From: Chitinophaga eiseniae
GTDB taxonomy: Bacteria > Bacteroidota > Bacteroidia > Chitinophagales > Chitinophagaceae
Assembly: GCF_900167135.1 (NCBI RefSeq)
Contig: NZ_FUWZ01000005.1
Location: 505,003 to 569,002, forward strand
Length of the DNA: 64,000 nucleotides
Direction: 5' to 3'
The notes under the pieces were generated by a model. It searched no databases, was not told where the DNA came from, and was given only the letters and a program-made list of their open reading frames with translations. Made by a program: the position numbers and the translations under genes. Positions 1 through 7,246 of the stretch are shown piece after piece (the stretch's first letter is position 1; each line of letters starts with the position of its first letter).

Positions 1-1
1 T

Positions 2-1177
2 TCCGCCTGGATGGCGCAGGAACTCAATGCGTTAGGTATCTGGGTGCATCGGCGTGTAGCCATTGGCGATGTGAAGGAAGATATTCTGGCCACCCTGGCC
101 GAAGAAGCCGAAGTGGCTGATATTGTACTGATTACAGGTGGACTGGGGCCTACGGCCGACGATATCACCAAGCCTACCCTCTGTGAGTATTTCCAGACAC
201 GGCTGGTGCAGGATGCAGCCACACTGCAGCGGGTGCTTCATATCTTCGAAAGCCGCGGCTTGCCGATACTGGAGCGCAACGTGGCTCAGGCCATGGTGCC
301 GGAATCCTGCACGGTGATCGCCAACGAAAGAGGCACGGCGCCGGGTATGTGGTTCGAAAAAGACGGTAAGATCTATGTGTCTATGCCGGGCGTGCCGCAT
401 GAAATGAAAGGTATCATGGAAAGTTACGTGCTGCCGCAGCTGGCGGCACATTTTAATACGCCCGCCGTTGTGCACCGTACGCTCATCACTTCCGGCATGG
501 GAGAGTCTTTTGTGGCGGAACGCATCGCCCCTTTCGAAGCCAAACTGCCCCCGCATATCAAACTGGCCTACCTGCCCAGCTACAGCCTGCTGAAACTGCG
601 ACTTACCGCTTTCGGGGCAGACAAGGTCACCACGGCGGCTGAACTGACAGTGTATTTCCATGAACTGGCGGCCCTGTTGCCGGATATCACTGTCACTGAT
701 CAGGATATTTCGATCGGGGAGGTGTTGGGGCAACTGCTGAAAGAAAGAGGCCAGACGGTTGGCACCGCGGAAAGTTGTACCGGCGGACAGATATCCACCT
801 GGATCACGGCGGTACCGGGAAGCTCCGCCTATTATAAAGGCAGCGCCATTACCTATGCCAATGAGATGAAAATGAAGTTGTTGGGCGTAAAGGCAGAGAC
901 GCTGCAGACTTATGGCGCGGTGAGTGAGGAAACAGTAAAGGAAATGCTGGCCGGCGCGCTACAGCTGCTGGAAACAGATTATGCCATAGCCGTATCCGGC
1001 ATTATGGGCCCCGATGGCGGTACACCGGAAAAGCCGGTCGGCACCGTATGGGTGGCGGTGGGCAACCGTGAGAAAATGACGACCATCAAATATCACCTGC
1101 GGTATGACCGGGAACGGAACACCCAGATGACCGCAGTTTACGCCATGAATGAGCTGCGCAGGCTCATTTTGGAATAA
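2..1177 (+). CDS. cinA: CinA-like nicotinamide-nucleotide amidase, 5' end missing
   Basis: The gene is cut by the left edge: the frame is open from base 2 (Ser-Ala-Trp-Met-Ala-Gln), which matches the DTNSAWMAQ region near the start of CinA, so about 20-25 N-terminal residues are missing. The ATG at 11 is internal. The N-terminal half is a molybdopterin-binding (MoCF) fold, with LITGGLGPTADD and later FEKDGKIYVSMPGVPHEM. The C-terminal 140 or so residues form the CinA deamidase domain, with GTAESCTGG and VSGIMGPDGGTPEKPVGTV. In other bacteria this domain turns nicotinamide mononucleotide into nicotinate mononucleotide in pyridine-nucleotide salvage, and CinA is sometimes linked to competence. 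It is cytoplasmic. The next gene starts 72 bases downstream on the same strand with its own promoter-like element, so the two need not be an operon. Confidence 0.94.
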   Translation, partial: SAWMAQELNALGIWVHRRVAIGDVKEDILATLAEEAEVADIVLITGGLGPTADDITKPTLCEYFQTRLVQDAATLQRVLHIFESRGLPILERNVAQAMVPESCTVIANERGTAPGMWFEKDGKIYVSMPGVPHEMKGIMESYVLPQLAAHFNTPAVVHRTLITSGMGESFVAERIAPFEAKLPPHIKLAYLPSYSLLKLRLTAFGADKVTTAAELTVYFHELAALLPDITVTDQDISIGEVLGQLLKERGQTVGTAESCTGGQISTWITAVPGSSAYYKGSAITYANEMKMKLLGVKAETLQTYGAVSEETVKEMLAGALQLLETDYAIAVSGIMGPDGGTPEKPVGTVWVAVGNREKMTTIKYHLRYDRERNTQMTAVYAMNELRRLILE

Positions 1178-1214
1178 GCCGCAGGGCCTGCTGATTGAAT
1201 TGATACAATTCCCT

Positions 1215-1222
1215 TATTTTTG
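1215..1222 (+). promoter_or_regulatory. Candidate -7 promoter element for the E2 gene
   Basis: TATTTTTG fits the Bacteroidota -7 consensus TAnnTTTG, with a TTG at 1195-1197 as a possible -33 element (17-base spacer). Transcription would begin near 1229, so the upstream TTG codon at 1220 would not be in the mRNA. This supports the ATG at 1250 as the start of the E2 gene. Confidence 0.45.
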
Positions 1223-1249
1223 TCCACACTTAAAGCTAAAAACAATCTT

Positions 1250-2590
1250 ATGGCCATTGTAGAATTGGTAATGCCAAAAATGGGAGAAAGCATCATGGAA
1301 GCCACCATTTTGCGTTGGCATAAAAAGGCGGGCGATCACGTAAAAGTGGATGAAACCGTGTTGGAAATTGCTACGGACAAAGTGGACAGTGAAGTCCCCT
1401 CTATCGCGGAAGGGACCATCTCCGAAGTACTCTTCAAAGAAAACGATGTAGTACCGGTAGGCACTGTGATAGCCCGTATCAATACCAATGCCGATGCAGC
1501 GGCCACTCCTGCACCTGTACCAGAAACGCCGGCAGCGGCCTCCGAGCCGAGATTCACTGCCGCCGCCGTACCTTCCGCTGCCCCTGTTGCCGCTGCCCCC
1601 GCAGCGCCTGCTGCCGGTGGTGCCAGATTCTATTCCCCGCTCGTGCTCACCATTGCTCAACAGGAAGGCGTCAGCTTCGCCGACCTGGAAAGGATTCCCG
1701 GTTCCGGCAGCGACGGCCGCGTTACCAAAAAAGACATCCTCCAGTATGTAGCCGATCGTAAAGAAGGTAAGGTAGTCCCTGACGTAACACCCGTTGCGGA
1801 ACCTGCCGCTCCCGCCGCCGCCGCTGCTGCTGTACGCAGCACGCCGGCAGTCACCACCGTTGCTTCCCCTACCTATAACGGCAACGTGGAAATCGTGGAA
1901 ATGGACCGCATGCGCAAACTGATCGCCAATCACATGGTGATGAGCAAACAAACCAGCCCGCACGTGACCAGCTTCGCAGAAGCCGATGTGACCAACATGG
2001 TGAAATGGCGCGACCGCATGAAAGGCGAATTCGAAAAAAGAGAAGGCGAAAAACTCACCTTCACCCCGCTGTTCATCGAAGCCATCGTGAAATGTATCAA
2101 ACGTTTCCCGCTGATCAACTGCTCACTCGACGGCGATAAAATCATTATCAAAAAAGATATCAATATCGGTATGGCGACCGCCTTACCTTCCGGCAACCTG
2201 ATCGTGCCCGTGATCAAAAACGCGGATATGCTCAACCTGACCGGCCTCAGCAAACAGGTCAACGGCCTGGCCAATGCTGCCCGTCAGAACAAACTGAAAC
2301 CGGAAGATACCCAGGCAGGTACCTTCACCCTCACCAATGTAGGCACTTTCGGCAGCCTGATGGGAACACCCATCATCAACCAGCCGCAGGTAGCCATCCT
2401 CGCGGTAGGCGCCATCAAAAAACGCCCCGTGGTGATAGAAACCGAACTGGGCGACTCCATCGCCATCCGCCACATGATGTACCTGTCCATGTCCTACGAT
2501 CACCGTATCGTGGACGGCTCCCTCGGCGCCACTTTCCTGACCGCCGTAGCACAGGAACTGGAAAATTTCGACCCGAAAAGAACCGTATGA
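1250..2590 (+). CDS. 2-oxoacid dehydrogenase E2 (dihydrolipoyl acyltransferase)
   Basis: This 446-residue protein is the core acyltransferase of a 2-oxoacid dehydrogenase complex. The N-terminal lipoyl domain (about 1-75) carries the lipoylated lysine in EIATDKVDSE. An Ala/Pro-rich linker leads to a peripheral-subunit-binding domain (about 130-165, RFYSPLVLTIAQQEGV, GSDGRVTKKDI). A second linker precedes the catalytic domain (about 215-446), which ends with the active-site motif YDHRIVDG. The family transfers acyl groups from lipoamide to CoA. Whether the substrate is pyruvate, 2-oxoglutarate or branched-chain oxoacids cannot be decided from the sequence; E1 and E3 are not nearby. The ATG at 1250 begins MAIVELVMPKMGES, the normal E2 start; an in-frame TTG at 1220 lies inside the putative promoter. 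It is convergent with the RRM gene. Confidence 0.93.
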   Translation: MAIVELVMPKMGESIMEATILRWHKKAGDHVKVDETVLEIATDKVDSEVPSIAEGTISEVLFKENDVVPVGTVIARINTNADAAATPAPVPETPAAASEPRFTAAAVPSAAPVAAAPAAPAAGGARFYSPLVLTIAQQEGVSFADLERIPGSGSDGRVTKKDILQYVADRKEGKVVPDVTPVAEPAAPAAAAAAVRSTPAVTTVASPTYNGNVEIVEMDRMRKLIANHMVMSKQTSPHVTSFAEADVTNMVKWRDRMKGEFEKREGEKLTFTPLFIEAIVKCIKRFPLINCSLDGDKIIIKKDINIGMATALPSGNLIVPVIKNADMLNLTGLSKQVNGLANAARQNKLKPEDTQAGTFTLTNVGTFGSLMGTPIINQPQVAILAVGAIKKRPVVIETELGDSIAIRHMMYLSMSYDHRIVDGSLGATFLTAVAQELENFDPKRTV

Positions 2591-2599
2591 TCATTTTGA

Positions 2600-2791
2600 A
2601 ATTTTTTGATTTACGGATTTTTTGATTTTGTGGATTATAAATCGAATATAAACTGGAAGACCGATGCGATAGGATCGCATCGGTCTTCCAGTTTATGGCA
2701 ATCATTTCCTGGTCGATCATCTCCCGAAATCAAAAAATCAAAAAATCAGTAAATCAAAAAATCAGTAAATCAAAAAATCAGTAAATCAAAA
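2600..2791. repeat. AT-rich inverted repeat between E2 and RRM genes
   Basis: The left part (2600-2635, words such as TTTTTTGATTTACGGA) is the near complement of the right part (2731-2791), where CAAAAAATCAGTAAAT occurs as three perfect 16-bp tandem copies (2739-2754, 2755-2770, 2771-2786). The arms enclose a second, GC-rich perfect hairpin (2648-2696). It lies downstream of two convergent genes and resembles the AT-rich elements at 18756, 20177, 23061 and 29330. It has no coding capacity. Confidence 0.75.
2648..2696. repeat. Perfect 23-bp hairpin with 3-base loop
   Basis: The left arm (2648-2670, starting ATAAACTGGAAGACC) is perfectly complementary to the right arm (2674-2696), with AGG as the loop. 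No T-run follows on either strand, so it is not a standard intrinsic terminator, but an RNA copy would be extremely stable. It could protect or end the E2 transcript. Confidence 0.8.
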
Positions 2792-2800
2792 ATCCCCCAA

Positions 2801-2830
2801 TAAAAAAGAGGCGCCGTTTAAAGCGCCTCT
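2801..2830 (-). terminator. Rho-independent terminator of the RRM gene
   Basis: Read on the minus strand, AGAGGCGC (2823-2830) pairs with GCGCCTCT (2807-2814) across an 8-base loop, followed by a T-run (2801-2806). It sits 28 bases beyond the RRM stop codon. Confidence 0.85.
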
Positions 2831-2857
2831 TCAATTCCTTTGTGCCCGAATAAGGGT

Positions 2858-3175
2858 TTAGTAACGACGGTCACGGGAGCCATATCCTCCTCCGCCACCA
2901 CGATTACCACCTCCTTTGAAATTATTATTCGGCTGTTTAGGTCTTGCTTCGTTTACCATTAATTGCTTGCCTTCTATCTCGCTGCCGTTTAAACTATCCA
3001 TAGCCTTGGCTCCTTCTTCCTGATTAGGCATTTCCACAAAACCGAAACCACGGGAGCGGCCTGTTTCATGGTCTTTGATAACCTTAGCGGAGGTAACCTC
3101 TCCATAATCGCTGAAGATCTGATGCAGATCCTCATCGGTCAACCTATAATGCAGGTTGGCTACGTAAATGTTCAT
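2858..3175 (-). CDS. RRM-domain RNA-binding protein, Gly-rich tail
   Basis: This 105-residue protein has one RNA-recognition motif with a clear RNP2 (IYVANL, residues 3-8) and RNP1 (RGFGFVEM, about 42-49). A Gly/Asn/Arg tail (GGGNRGGGGGYGSRDRRY) ends it. Small RRM proteins of this type in cyanobacteria and Bacteroidota bind single-stranded RNA and are often induced by cold or act as RNA chaperones; that role is inferred here. The gene has its own terminator and a long AT-rich upstream region. No neighbour appears to be in the same operon. Confidence 0.93.
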   Translation of the reverse strand: MNIYVANLHYRLTDEDLHQIFSDYGEVTSAKVIKDHETGRSRGFGFVEMPNQEEGAKAMDSLNGSEIEGKQLMVNEARPKQPNNNFKGGGNRGGGGGYGSRDRRY

Positions 3176-3637
3176 GATAACTGAAATTAAAAAAATGAAA
3201 AATAATATACTGAAGTTATGAAATAAACATTAATAAAGTAGTGATGGTTAAAAAATATTTCCGGCAAGCATCGCCACAGGTGAAGGCAATCATGTGGAAA
3301 TCCTCTACAGTAAACATTCTGCGCTGTTTTTACACCGTCGGGGATAGTTTCCGTTTTATGCCTTCCATTACTTAGTTATTGTTTTTATTTTTCATATGAA
3401 TAAGGCGCTAAATGACGCTTCCATGCTGTCATTTGCGGGTCAATCAGGCTGACGGGCGCACGATATTTTCCGCTGTTGTCCGTTTTATGTTGCCGTTGTC
3501 CCGGAAAATTTGCGTCATTTCTTCCGCCTGTTGCTCCCGGAACAAGGCATTTCAAAGCATTTCAAAGGGGTGGGGCCGCCCCGGGTTTTGTCCCCTTTTT
3601 TTCGTAAATTAAAGCTGACCATTAAATTCATTTTCGT
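3176..3637. other. Intergenic region between divergent RRM and hypothetical genes
   Basis: These 462 bases separate two divergent genes and should hold both promoters. The RRM side is AT-rich and could give a long 5' leader. A direct repeat CATTTCAAAG lies at 3548-3557 and 3558-3567. A hairpin with a T-run sits close to the plus-strand gene (see 3564-3602). No convincing open frame or structured RNA was recognised; a 66-codon frame at 3412 has no family resemblance or start context. Confidence 0.5.
3564..3602 (+). promoter_or_regulatory. Terminator-like hairpin in the leader of the 3638 gene
   Basis: AAAGGGG (3564-3570) can pair with CCCCTTT (3592-3598), with an inner GGGGC/GCCCC stem (3572-3582), followed by seven Ts (3596-3602). 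No plus-strand gene lies upstream for it to terminate, so it may be a leader attenuator for the next gene. The shape is visible; the function is a guess. Confidence 0.35.
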
Positions 3638-4357
3638 ATGGGAAAGCTGAGCGAAACCTGGTTTGCGGACGGGTATATCGATTTTGAACTGAAGAAATAC
3701 ACCTTGTTGTCCTACCTGCAGGAAATTCACCGTGCCTTTAATCAAAACATGCTGTATCCCCAGCTGGCTGACATCATCTTTCATTTTAACAACCTCCGGG
3801 CGTTCCGGGAAAACAAACAACTGATGGAGCAACAGTTTCCCAAACGCCTGACCGGCATAGACCTGGAGAAACTGCTGCTGTTGTATGAAAAAGTAAGTGC
3901 AGACGATGAACTGATGCAGGAGCTGGAGGAAATTATCGCCTACGCTCTTTCGGCGATGAATGATACCATTCGCGACGGAACGGAAATCTATGAGTTTGTG
4001 CAGGATAAACTGCGGATTTCACCGGTGGGACTGGTGCCGTTGGAAAACACGTCGGGATACCTGCTGTTGTGCGACGGACGCTACAGCGACACGCTGGTGT
4101 ACAGTTATCACCTGACTATTTTTGAACGGCACGATGAACAATTCCGGGGTATCCGCACGGAGTACCTGGAGGCTTATACCAAAGACCTGGTACATACCTG
4201 CGAACACATCAAAACCATTCTGATCCGGAAAAACAATCAGTTACCGAATCCGGCCGTATACTGTGTGGAAACTTCTCTGGTGGTGCCGGTCAACGAAACG
4301 TTGTTGCCGGTGGCCAAACGCAGCCTCGTGCGGTACATTGCGCTCAATGCCGCCTGA
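3638..4357 (+). CDS. Conserved-looking hypothetical protein, 239 aa
   Basis: I do not recognise this family. It is a soluble, acidic 239-residue protein with no signal peptide or membrane segment. The N-terminal half is helical and rich in Leu/Glu (for example EKLLLLYEKVSADDELMQELEE). The C-terminal half has beta-like segments (GYLLLCDGRYSDTLVYSYHLTIFE) and ends in SLVRYIALNAA. Codon use matches its neighbours and the frame is intact, so it is very likely real. It stands alone, and its stop codon abuts the convergent DUF4230 gene with no spacer. Confidence 0.75.
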   Translation: MGKLSETWFADGYIDFELKKYTLLSYLQEIHRAFNQNMLYPQLADIIFHFNNLRAFRENKQLMEQQFPKRLTGIDLEKLLLLYEKVSADDELMQELEEIIAYALSAMNDTIRDGTEIYEFVQDKLRISPVGLVPLENTSGYLLLCDGRYSDTLVYSYHLTIFERHDEQFRGIRTEYLEAYTKDLVHTCEHIKTILIRKNNQLPNPAVYCVETSLVVPVNETLLPVAKRSLVRYIALNAA

Positions 4358-4978
4358 TCAGTCCAACGGCGGAGTGGCGGTACCCGCGGCGCCAAACTGC
4401 ACCTCAAGGGTATGGTCTTTCAGGAACGGGGCGTAGTATTGTTCCATCACCTTCCGGATCTTGTCTTTGGATTGCTGGATGTATATCTGGTTGTTTTGCA
4501 GCTGATCGCGGGAGGTCTGGTATAATTTCTTCTGTACAGCGGTATAGGTTTCATCGTCCTGGAACAGGAACCATCCTTTGCGGTTGGCGGTTTCCATCCG
4601 GTCCACTTTCAGCTCGTAGCTCAGCAGCCTGGGTTCCGGCAGGCGGACAATGATTTTTTTGTTGCTCACTTCCACATAAAATTTACTGCTGTCGATATTC
4701 ACCCCGTATTTAGCCTGATAGGGGATAGACACCCAGACGGTGTTTTCCAGGAAGGCTTTTTTCAGATTATCACTCCATCCGCCACTGTCTTCAATATTGC
4801 TCCGCTTGATGCTGGAGGTGCCCCGTACGTCCAGGCTGGCCAGTTCTGCGATCTCTTTCACGATGGTGCTGTTGGAGATCACCTGCTCGCTGACATTCGT
4901 GGAACCAAAACGTTTGCCCAGCCAGAACAGCAGGGCAGCCAGTAACAAAAAGGCGGCAATATAGAGGATCTTTTTCAT
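4358..4978 (-). CDS. DUF4230 membrane-anchored protein
   Basis: The 206-residue protein begins with one hydrophobic segment (about 3-21, ILYIAAFLLLAALLFWLGK), followed by a periplasm-facing domain of the DUF4230 type: STIVKEIAELASLDVRG, then YQAKYGVNIDSSKFYVEVSNKKIIVRLPEPRLLS. The family is widespread and its function is unknown. The last third is Gln/Lys-rich and helical. The gene is transcribed alone; its promoter region (4979-5073) contains the small palindrome CGTTAACG near 5061. Confidence 0.82.
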   Translation of the reverse strand: MKKILYIAAFLLLAALLFWLGKRFGSTNVSEQVISNSTIVKEIAELASLDVRGTSSIKRSNIEDSGGWSDNLKKAFLENTVWVSIPYQAKYGVNIDSSKFYVEVSNKKIIVRLPEPRLLSYELKVDRMETANRKGWFLFQDDETYTAVQKKLYQTSRDQLQNNQIYIQQSKDKIRKVMEQYYAPFLKDHTLEVQFGAAGTATPPLD

Positions 4979-5073
4979 GAGGATGATTTGAAAAACGGGA
5001 CAAACAACGCCTGTCCGGCTGTAAATTAATAAAAAGCCGGGAGTATCATATGCGTTTAATCGTTAACGTTAGT

Positions 5074-5577
5074 TTACCGCGTGAGGCTGTCAATCAGCGC
5101 GGCATGTTGCGGATAGGCGGCCTGTAAAGTGGCTTTGTCAGCCAGCTCAAAATCGGCGAAGTCGAAGCCGGGGGCTACGGTGCAGCCGGTGAGGGCATAA
5201 CCGCCGGGCACTTCCACGCGGGAGCCAAACCAGTTGCCGGCACGGATGATGACCTGCAGGTTTTCCCCGTTGGCAATGTCACGGCCCAGTTTATGCGCCT
5301 GAAGCTGCCCGCCGGGTTCAATTTCATAAATAGTAAGCGTATGGCCATCATAGAAATGCCAGATTTCATCGGCGGCAATACGGTGAAACGCAGAAAACTG
5401 ACCTTCTTCCAGCAGGAAATAAATACAGGTAGATGCGTTGCGGTTGCCACCCATGCCAGCCGGCAGGGTGCTCATGTCCAGCATCCAGTCAGAACGGTAC
5501 GTTTCCAGGAAGGCGCCGCCCTCCACGTGTGGTTGCAGTTTTAGTTGGTCGCGCCAGTGGGCCGCAGAATATTGCAT
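5074..5577 (-). CDS. Cupin-superfamily protein, DUF985 type
   Basis: This single-domain cupin follows the DUF985 (Cupin_5) pattern closely: LQPHVEGGAFLETYRS, IYFLLEEGQFSAFHRI, ADEIWHFYDGHTL, AGNWFGSRVEVPGGYALTGCTVAPGFDFADFEL. The His and Glu residues of FHRIAADEIWHFY are likely metal ligands. The enzymatic role of the family is not established. The frame is open up to 5712, but MQYSAAHWRDQL at 5577 matches the normal family start, and the longer version would overlap the GNAT gene upstream. It lies 40 bases after the GNAT gene on the same strand, so the two may be co-transcribed. Confidence 0.85.
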   Translation of the reverse strand: MQYSAAHWRDQLKLQPHVEGGAFLETYRSDWMLDMSTLPAGMGGNRNASTCIYFLLEEGQFSAFHRIAADEIWHFYDGHTLTIYEIEPGGQLQAHKLGRDIANGENLQVIIRAGNWFGSRVEVPGGYALTGCTVAPGFDFADFELADKATLQAAYPQHAALIDSLTR

Positions 5578-5617
5578 ATAGCACCAAATTGATGGGGGTA
5601 ATAGAATGATTGAATAG

Positions 5618-6070
5618 TTACTTCGTATAGATGTTCGGGTTATGAAGTTGCATAAACTTCTCCGGATTGGGTACTTCGGTGAAACCGAACTGCCGGTATA
5701 ATTCGTGTGCATCCTGGGTTACCAGCAGCCATCTCCGCAGCGTTTGCAGCTCCGGGTGTTCCAGTATAGCGTGCATCAGCATTTTGGAAAGCCCCTTACC
5801 CCGTTGTTCCTTCACCACAAAAACATCCGCCAGGTAAGCAAAGGAAGCCTGGTCGGTGATCAGCCGCGCAAAACCTATCTGCCGGTCGCGGTGATACAGC
5901 CCGAAACATAAAGATCCTGCCAGTGCTTTTTCTACCACACTGACAGGAATATTTTGCGCCCAGTAGGACTCTTTGGCCAGAAAATCGTGTATAACGCTGA
6001 TGTCCAGCCTGTTTTTATCAGTTGAAACCGTATAATCTCCGTCTTTTACAAGGTATACTGCAGTTGTCAT
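5618..6070 (-). CDS. GNAT-family N-acetyltransferase
   Basis: A 150-residue GNAT acetyltransferase. Acetyl-CoA binding motif A is visible as LADVFVVKEQRGKGLSKMLM, with the QRGKGLS pyrophosphate loop. FARLITDQASFAYLADV precedes it and YRQFGFTEV follows. The substrate is unknown. The start codon lies directly downstream of a perfect 9-bp inverted repeat (6073-6095) that looks like a repressor operator, so expression is probably controlled. The DUF985 cupin gene follows after 40 bases. Confidence 0.9.
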   Translation of the reverse strand: MTTAVYLVKDGDYTVSTDKNRLDISVIHDFLAKESYWAQNIPVSVVEKALAGSLCFGLYHRDRQIGFARLITDQASFAYLADVFVVKEQRGKGLSKMLMHAILEHPELQTLRRWLLVTQDAHELYRQFGFTEVPNPEKFMQLHNPNIYTK

Positions 6071-6072
6071 AG

Positions 6073-6095
6073 TTAGTAACGTTGAGCGTTACTAA
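6073..6095 (-). promoter_or_regulatory. Candidate operator upstream of the GNAT gene
   Basis: TTAGTAACG and CGTTACTAA form a perfect 9-bp inverted repeat with a 5-base spacer. It lies 3 bases upstream of the GNAT ATG and just downstream of TACATTTA (complement of 6093-6100), a fair -7 element. This geometry fits a repressor, for example of TetR type. No cognate regulator gene is adjacent apart from the AraC gene upstream. Confidence 0.5.
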
Positions 6096-6111
6096 ATGTA
6101 GACATTTTTTT

Positions 6112-6933
6112 CTAACTCGCCACGGCTACCTGTTGCAGGGGCCGTGCGGGCATATGTGCAATCGTAGCCGGCGCATTGTACCAGGAAGGCATTTCGCCGT
6201 TGAACTGCAGATGGTCCTGTATAAACATCGCCAGATTGTAATAGGCGGTAGCAGGCAACTGCCACTGCGCTTTGTCTGCCTGTTGCAGGGCGTTGCGGAA
6301 ACGCACCATGCGGGCAAATAACTGCGGCGGTATGCCGATGACGCGGTTAAAGAACCGCTCCAGCGTTGGACGGGACAGCCGGAAGGCTTGCGCCAGTTCT
6401 TCCACGCTCACATTGCCCTGACGCGCCAGCAGGTAATCCGCCATCTCGTCGGCCTGTTTCAGACACGGCGCGTCGGCCTGTAATACCTGTTGCAGGCTGC
6501 TGTTGAGCAGCGCAGCGATCTCCTGTGGATGACGCAACTGCTGCAACTGACCGCCCAGTTGCGCCCAGGCTGCATTCTCCTGCAGGTCCAGGTTGCGGTA
6601 GTAGTTGGTGAAAGACTGACCATCAATACCCAACAAACGATAACATCCGTAAGCGTTCAACTGCACGATCACCATCCTTACCGGGCCCGTCACCTGTAGT
6701 TGATAGGCGCAGGTAAAATGCCCCGTCACGGCATGACGCGGAACCGTAAACGCAGCGTGTGCTGCCGGCTTTACCTCGGCCGTTCCTTCCAGCATAAATA
6801 CCATGTACTGGTCGCCCAACGTAAACAAATGCTGCGGTAACTGGATCAGGCCGCGGGAATCATCTTCCCAGTAATAAAACTGCTTGACAAACGGACGCAA
6901 TGCATCTTCAGGATGACAGATATGGAAGTTCAT
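6112..6933 (-). CDS. AraC-family transcriptional regulator
   Basis: A 273-residue regulator. The C-terminal third (about 160-255) is an AraC DNA-binding domain with two helix-turn-helix units: NVSVEELAQAFRLSRPTLERFFNRVIGIPPQLFARMVRF. The N-terminal part (ICHPEDALRPFVKQFYYWED) resembles the DUF6597-type sensor found in many Bacteroidota AraC proteins rather than a classical cupin. The ligand is unknown. It is on the same strand as the GNAT and cupin genes and ends 41 bases before the GNAT start, so it may regulate them. Confidence 0.88.
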   Translation of the reverse strand: MNFHICHPEDALRPFVKQFYYWEDDSRGLIQLPQHLFTLGDQYMVFMLEGTAEVKPAAHAAFTVPRHAVTGHFTCAYQLQVTGPVRMVIVQLNAYGCYRLLGIDGQSFTNYYRNLDLQENAAWAQLGGQLQQLRHPQEIAALLNSSLQQVLQADAPCLKQADEMADYLLARQGNVSVEELAQAFRLSRPTLERFFNRVIGIPPQLFARMVRFRNALQQADKAQWQLPATAYYNLAMFIQDHLQFNGEMPSWYNAPATIAHMPARPLQQVAVAS

Positions 6934-7050
6934 AGGTACAAAAATGTGGTGTTAGTGGATATCGCTATCGCTGCAAGTCACACCATACGCTAAAGTGGCG
7001 ATTATTTATTGTAAATATATAAATTTTGTTAAATATTTTAAAATTTTTCT

Positions 7051-7243
7051 CGCGAAGGGTTCTCGCAAAGCACGCAAAGCAGCAAAGCGCGCAAAGATTT
7101 TTTTTAAGTTTAAATAAGAAAGCAAAGGAGCGGAGATCACATTTGATCTCCGCTCCTTTGCTTTCTTTGCTCGCTTATATAATCTTTGCGCTCTTTGCTG
7201 CTTTGCGTGCTTTGCGAGAACCCTTTGCGAGAAACCCTTCGCG
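7051..7243. repeat. GCAAAG-rich long inverted repeat
   Basis: The left arm (7051-7099, CGCGAAGGGTTCTCGCAAAG and onwards) is repeated in inverted form at 7181-7243. The right arm contains one extra 14-base copy of the TTCTCGCAAAGGG word. Inside is a second, perfect 23-bp hairpin (7117-7139 with 7144-7166, loop CATT). The element lies beyond the 3' end of the S9 peptidase gene and upstream of the AraC gene. Both strands can be read as short open frames with near-identical translations, a by-product of the palindrome. Confidence 0.85.
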
Positions 7244-7246
7244 TGA

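Noticed and set aside
1220..1249. TTG start that would extend the E2 protein by ten residues
   Set aside because: It overlaps a TAnnTTTG promoter element, and ATG 1250 gives the normal E2 N terminus.
2739..2786. Three perfect 16-bp tandem copies, possible CRISPR
   Set aside because: Copies are directly adjacent without spacers and no cas genes are present.
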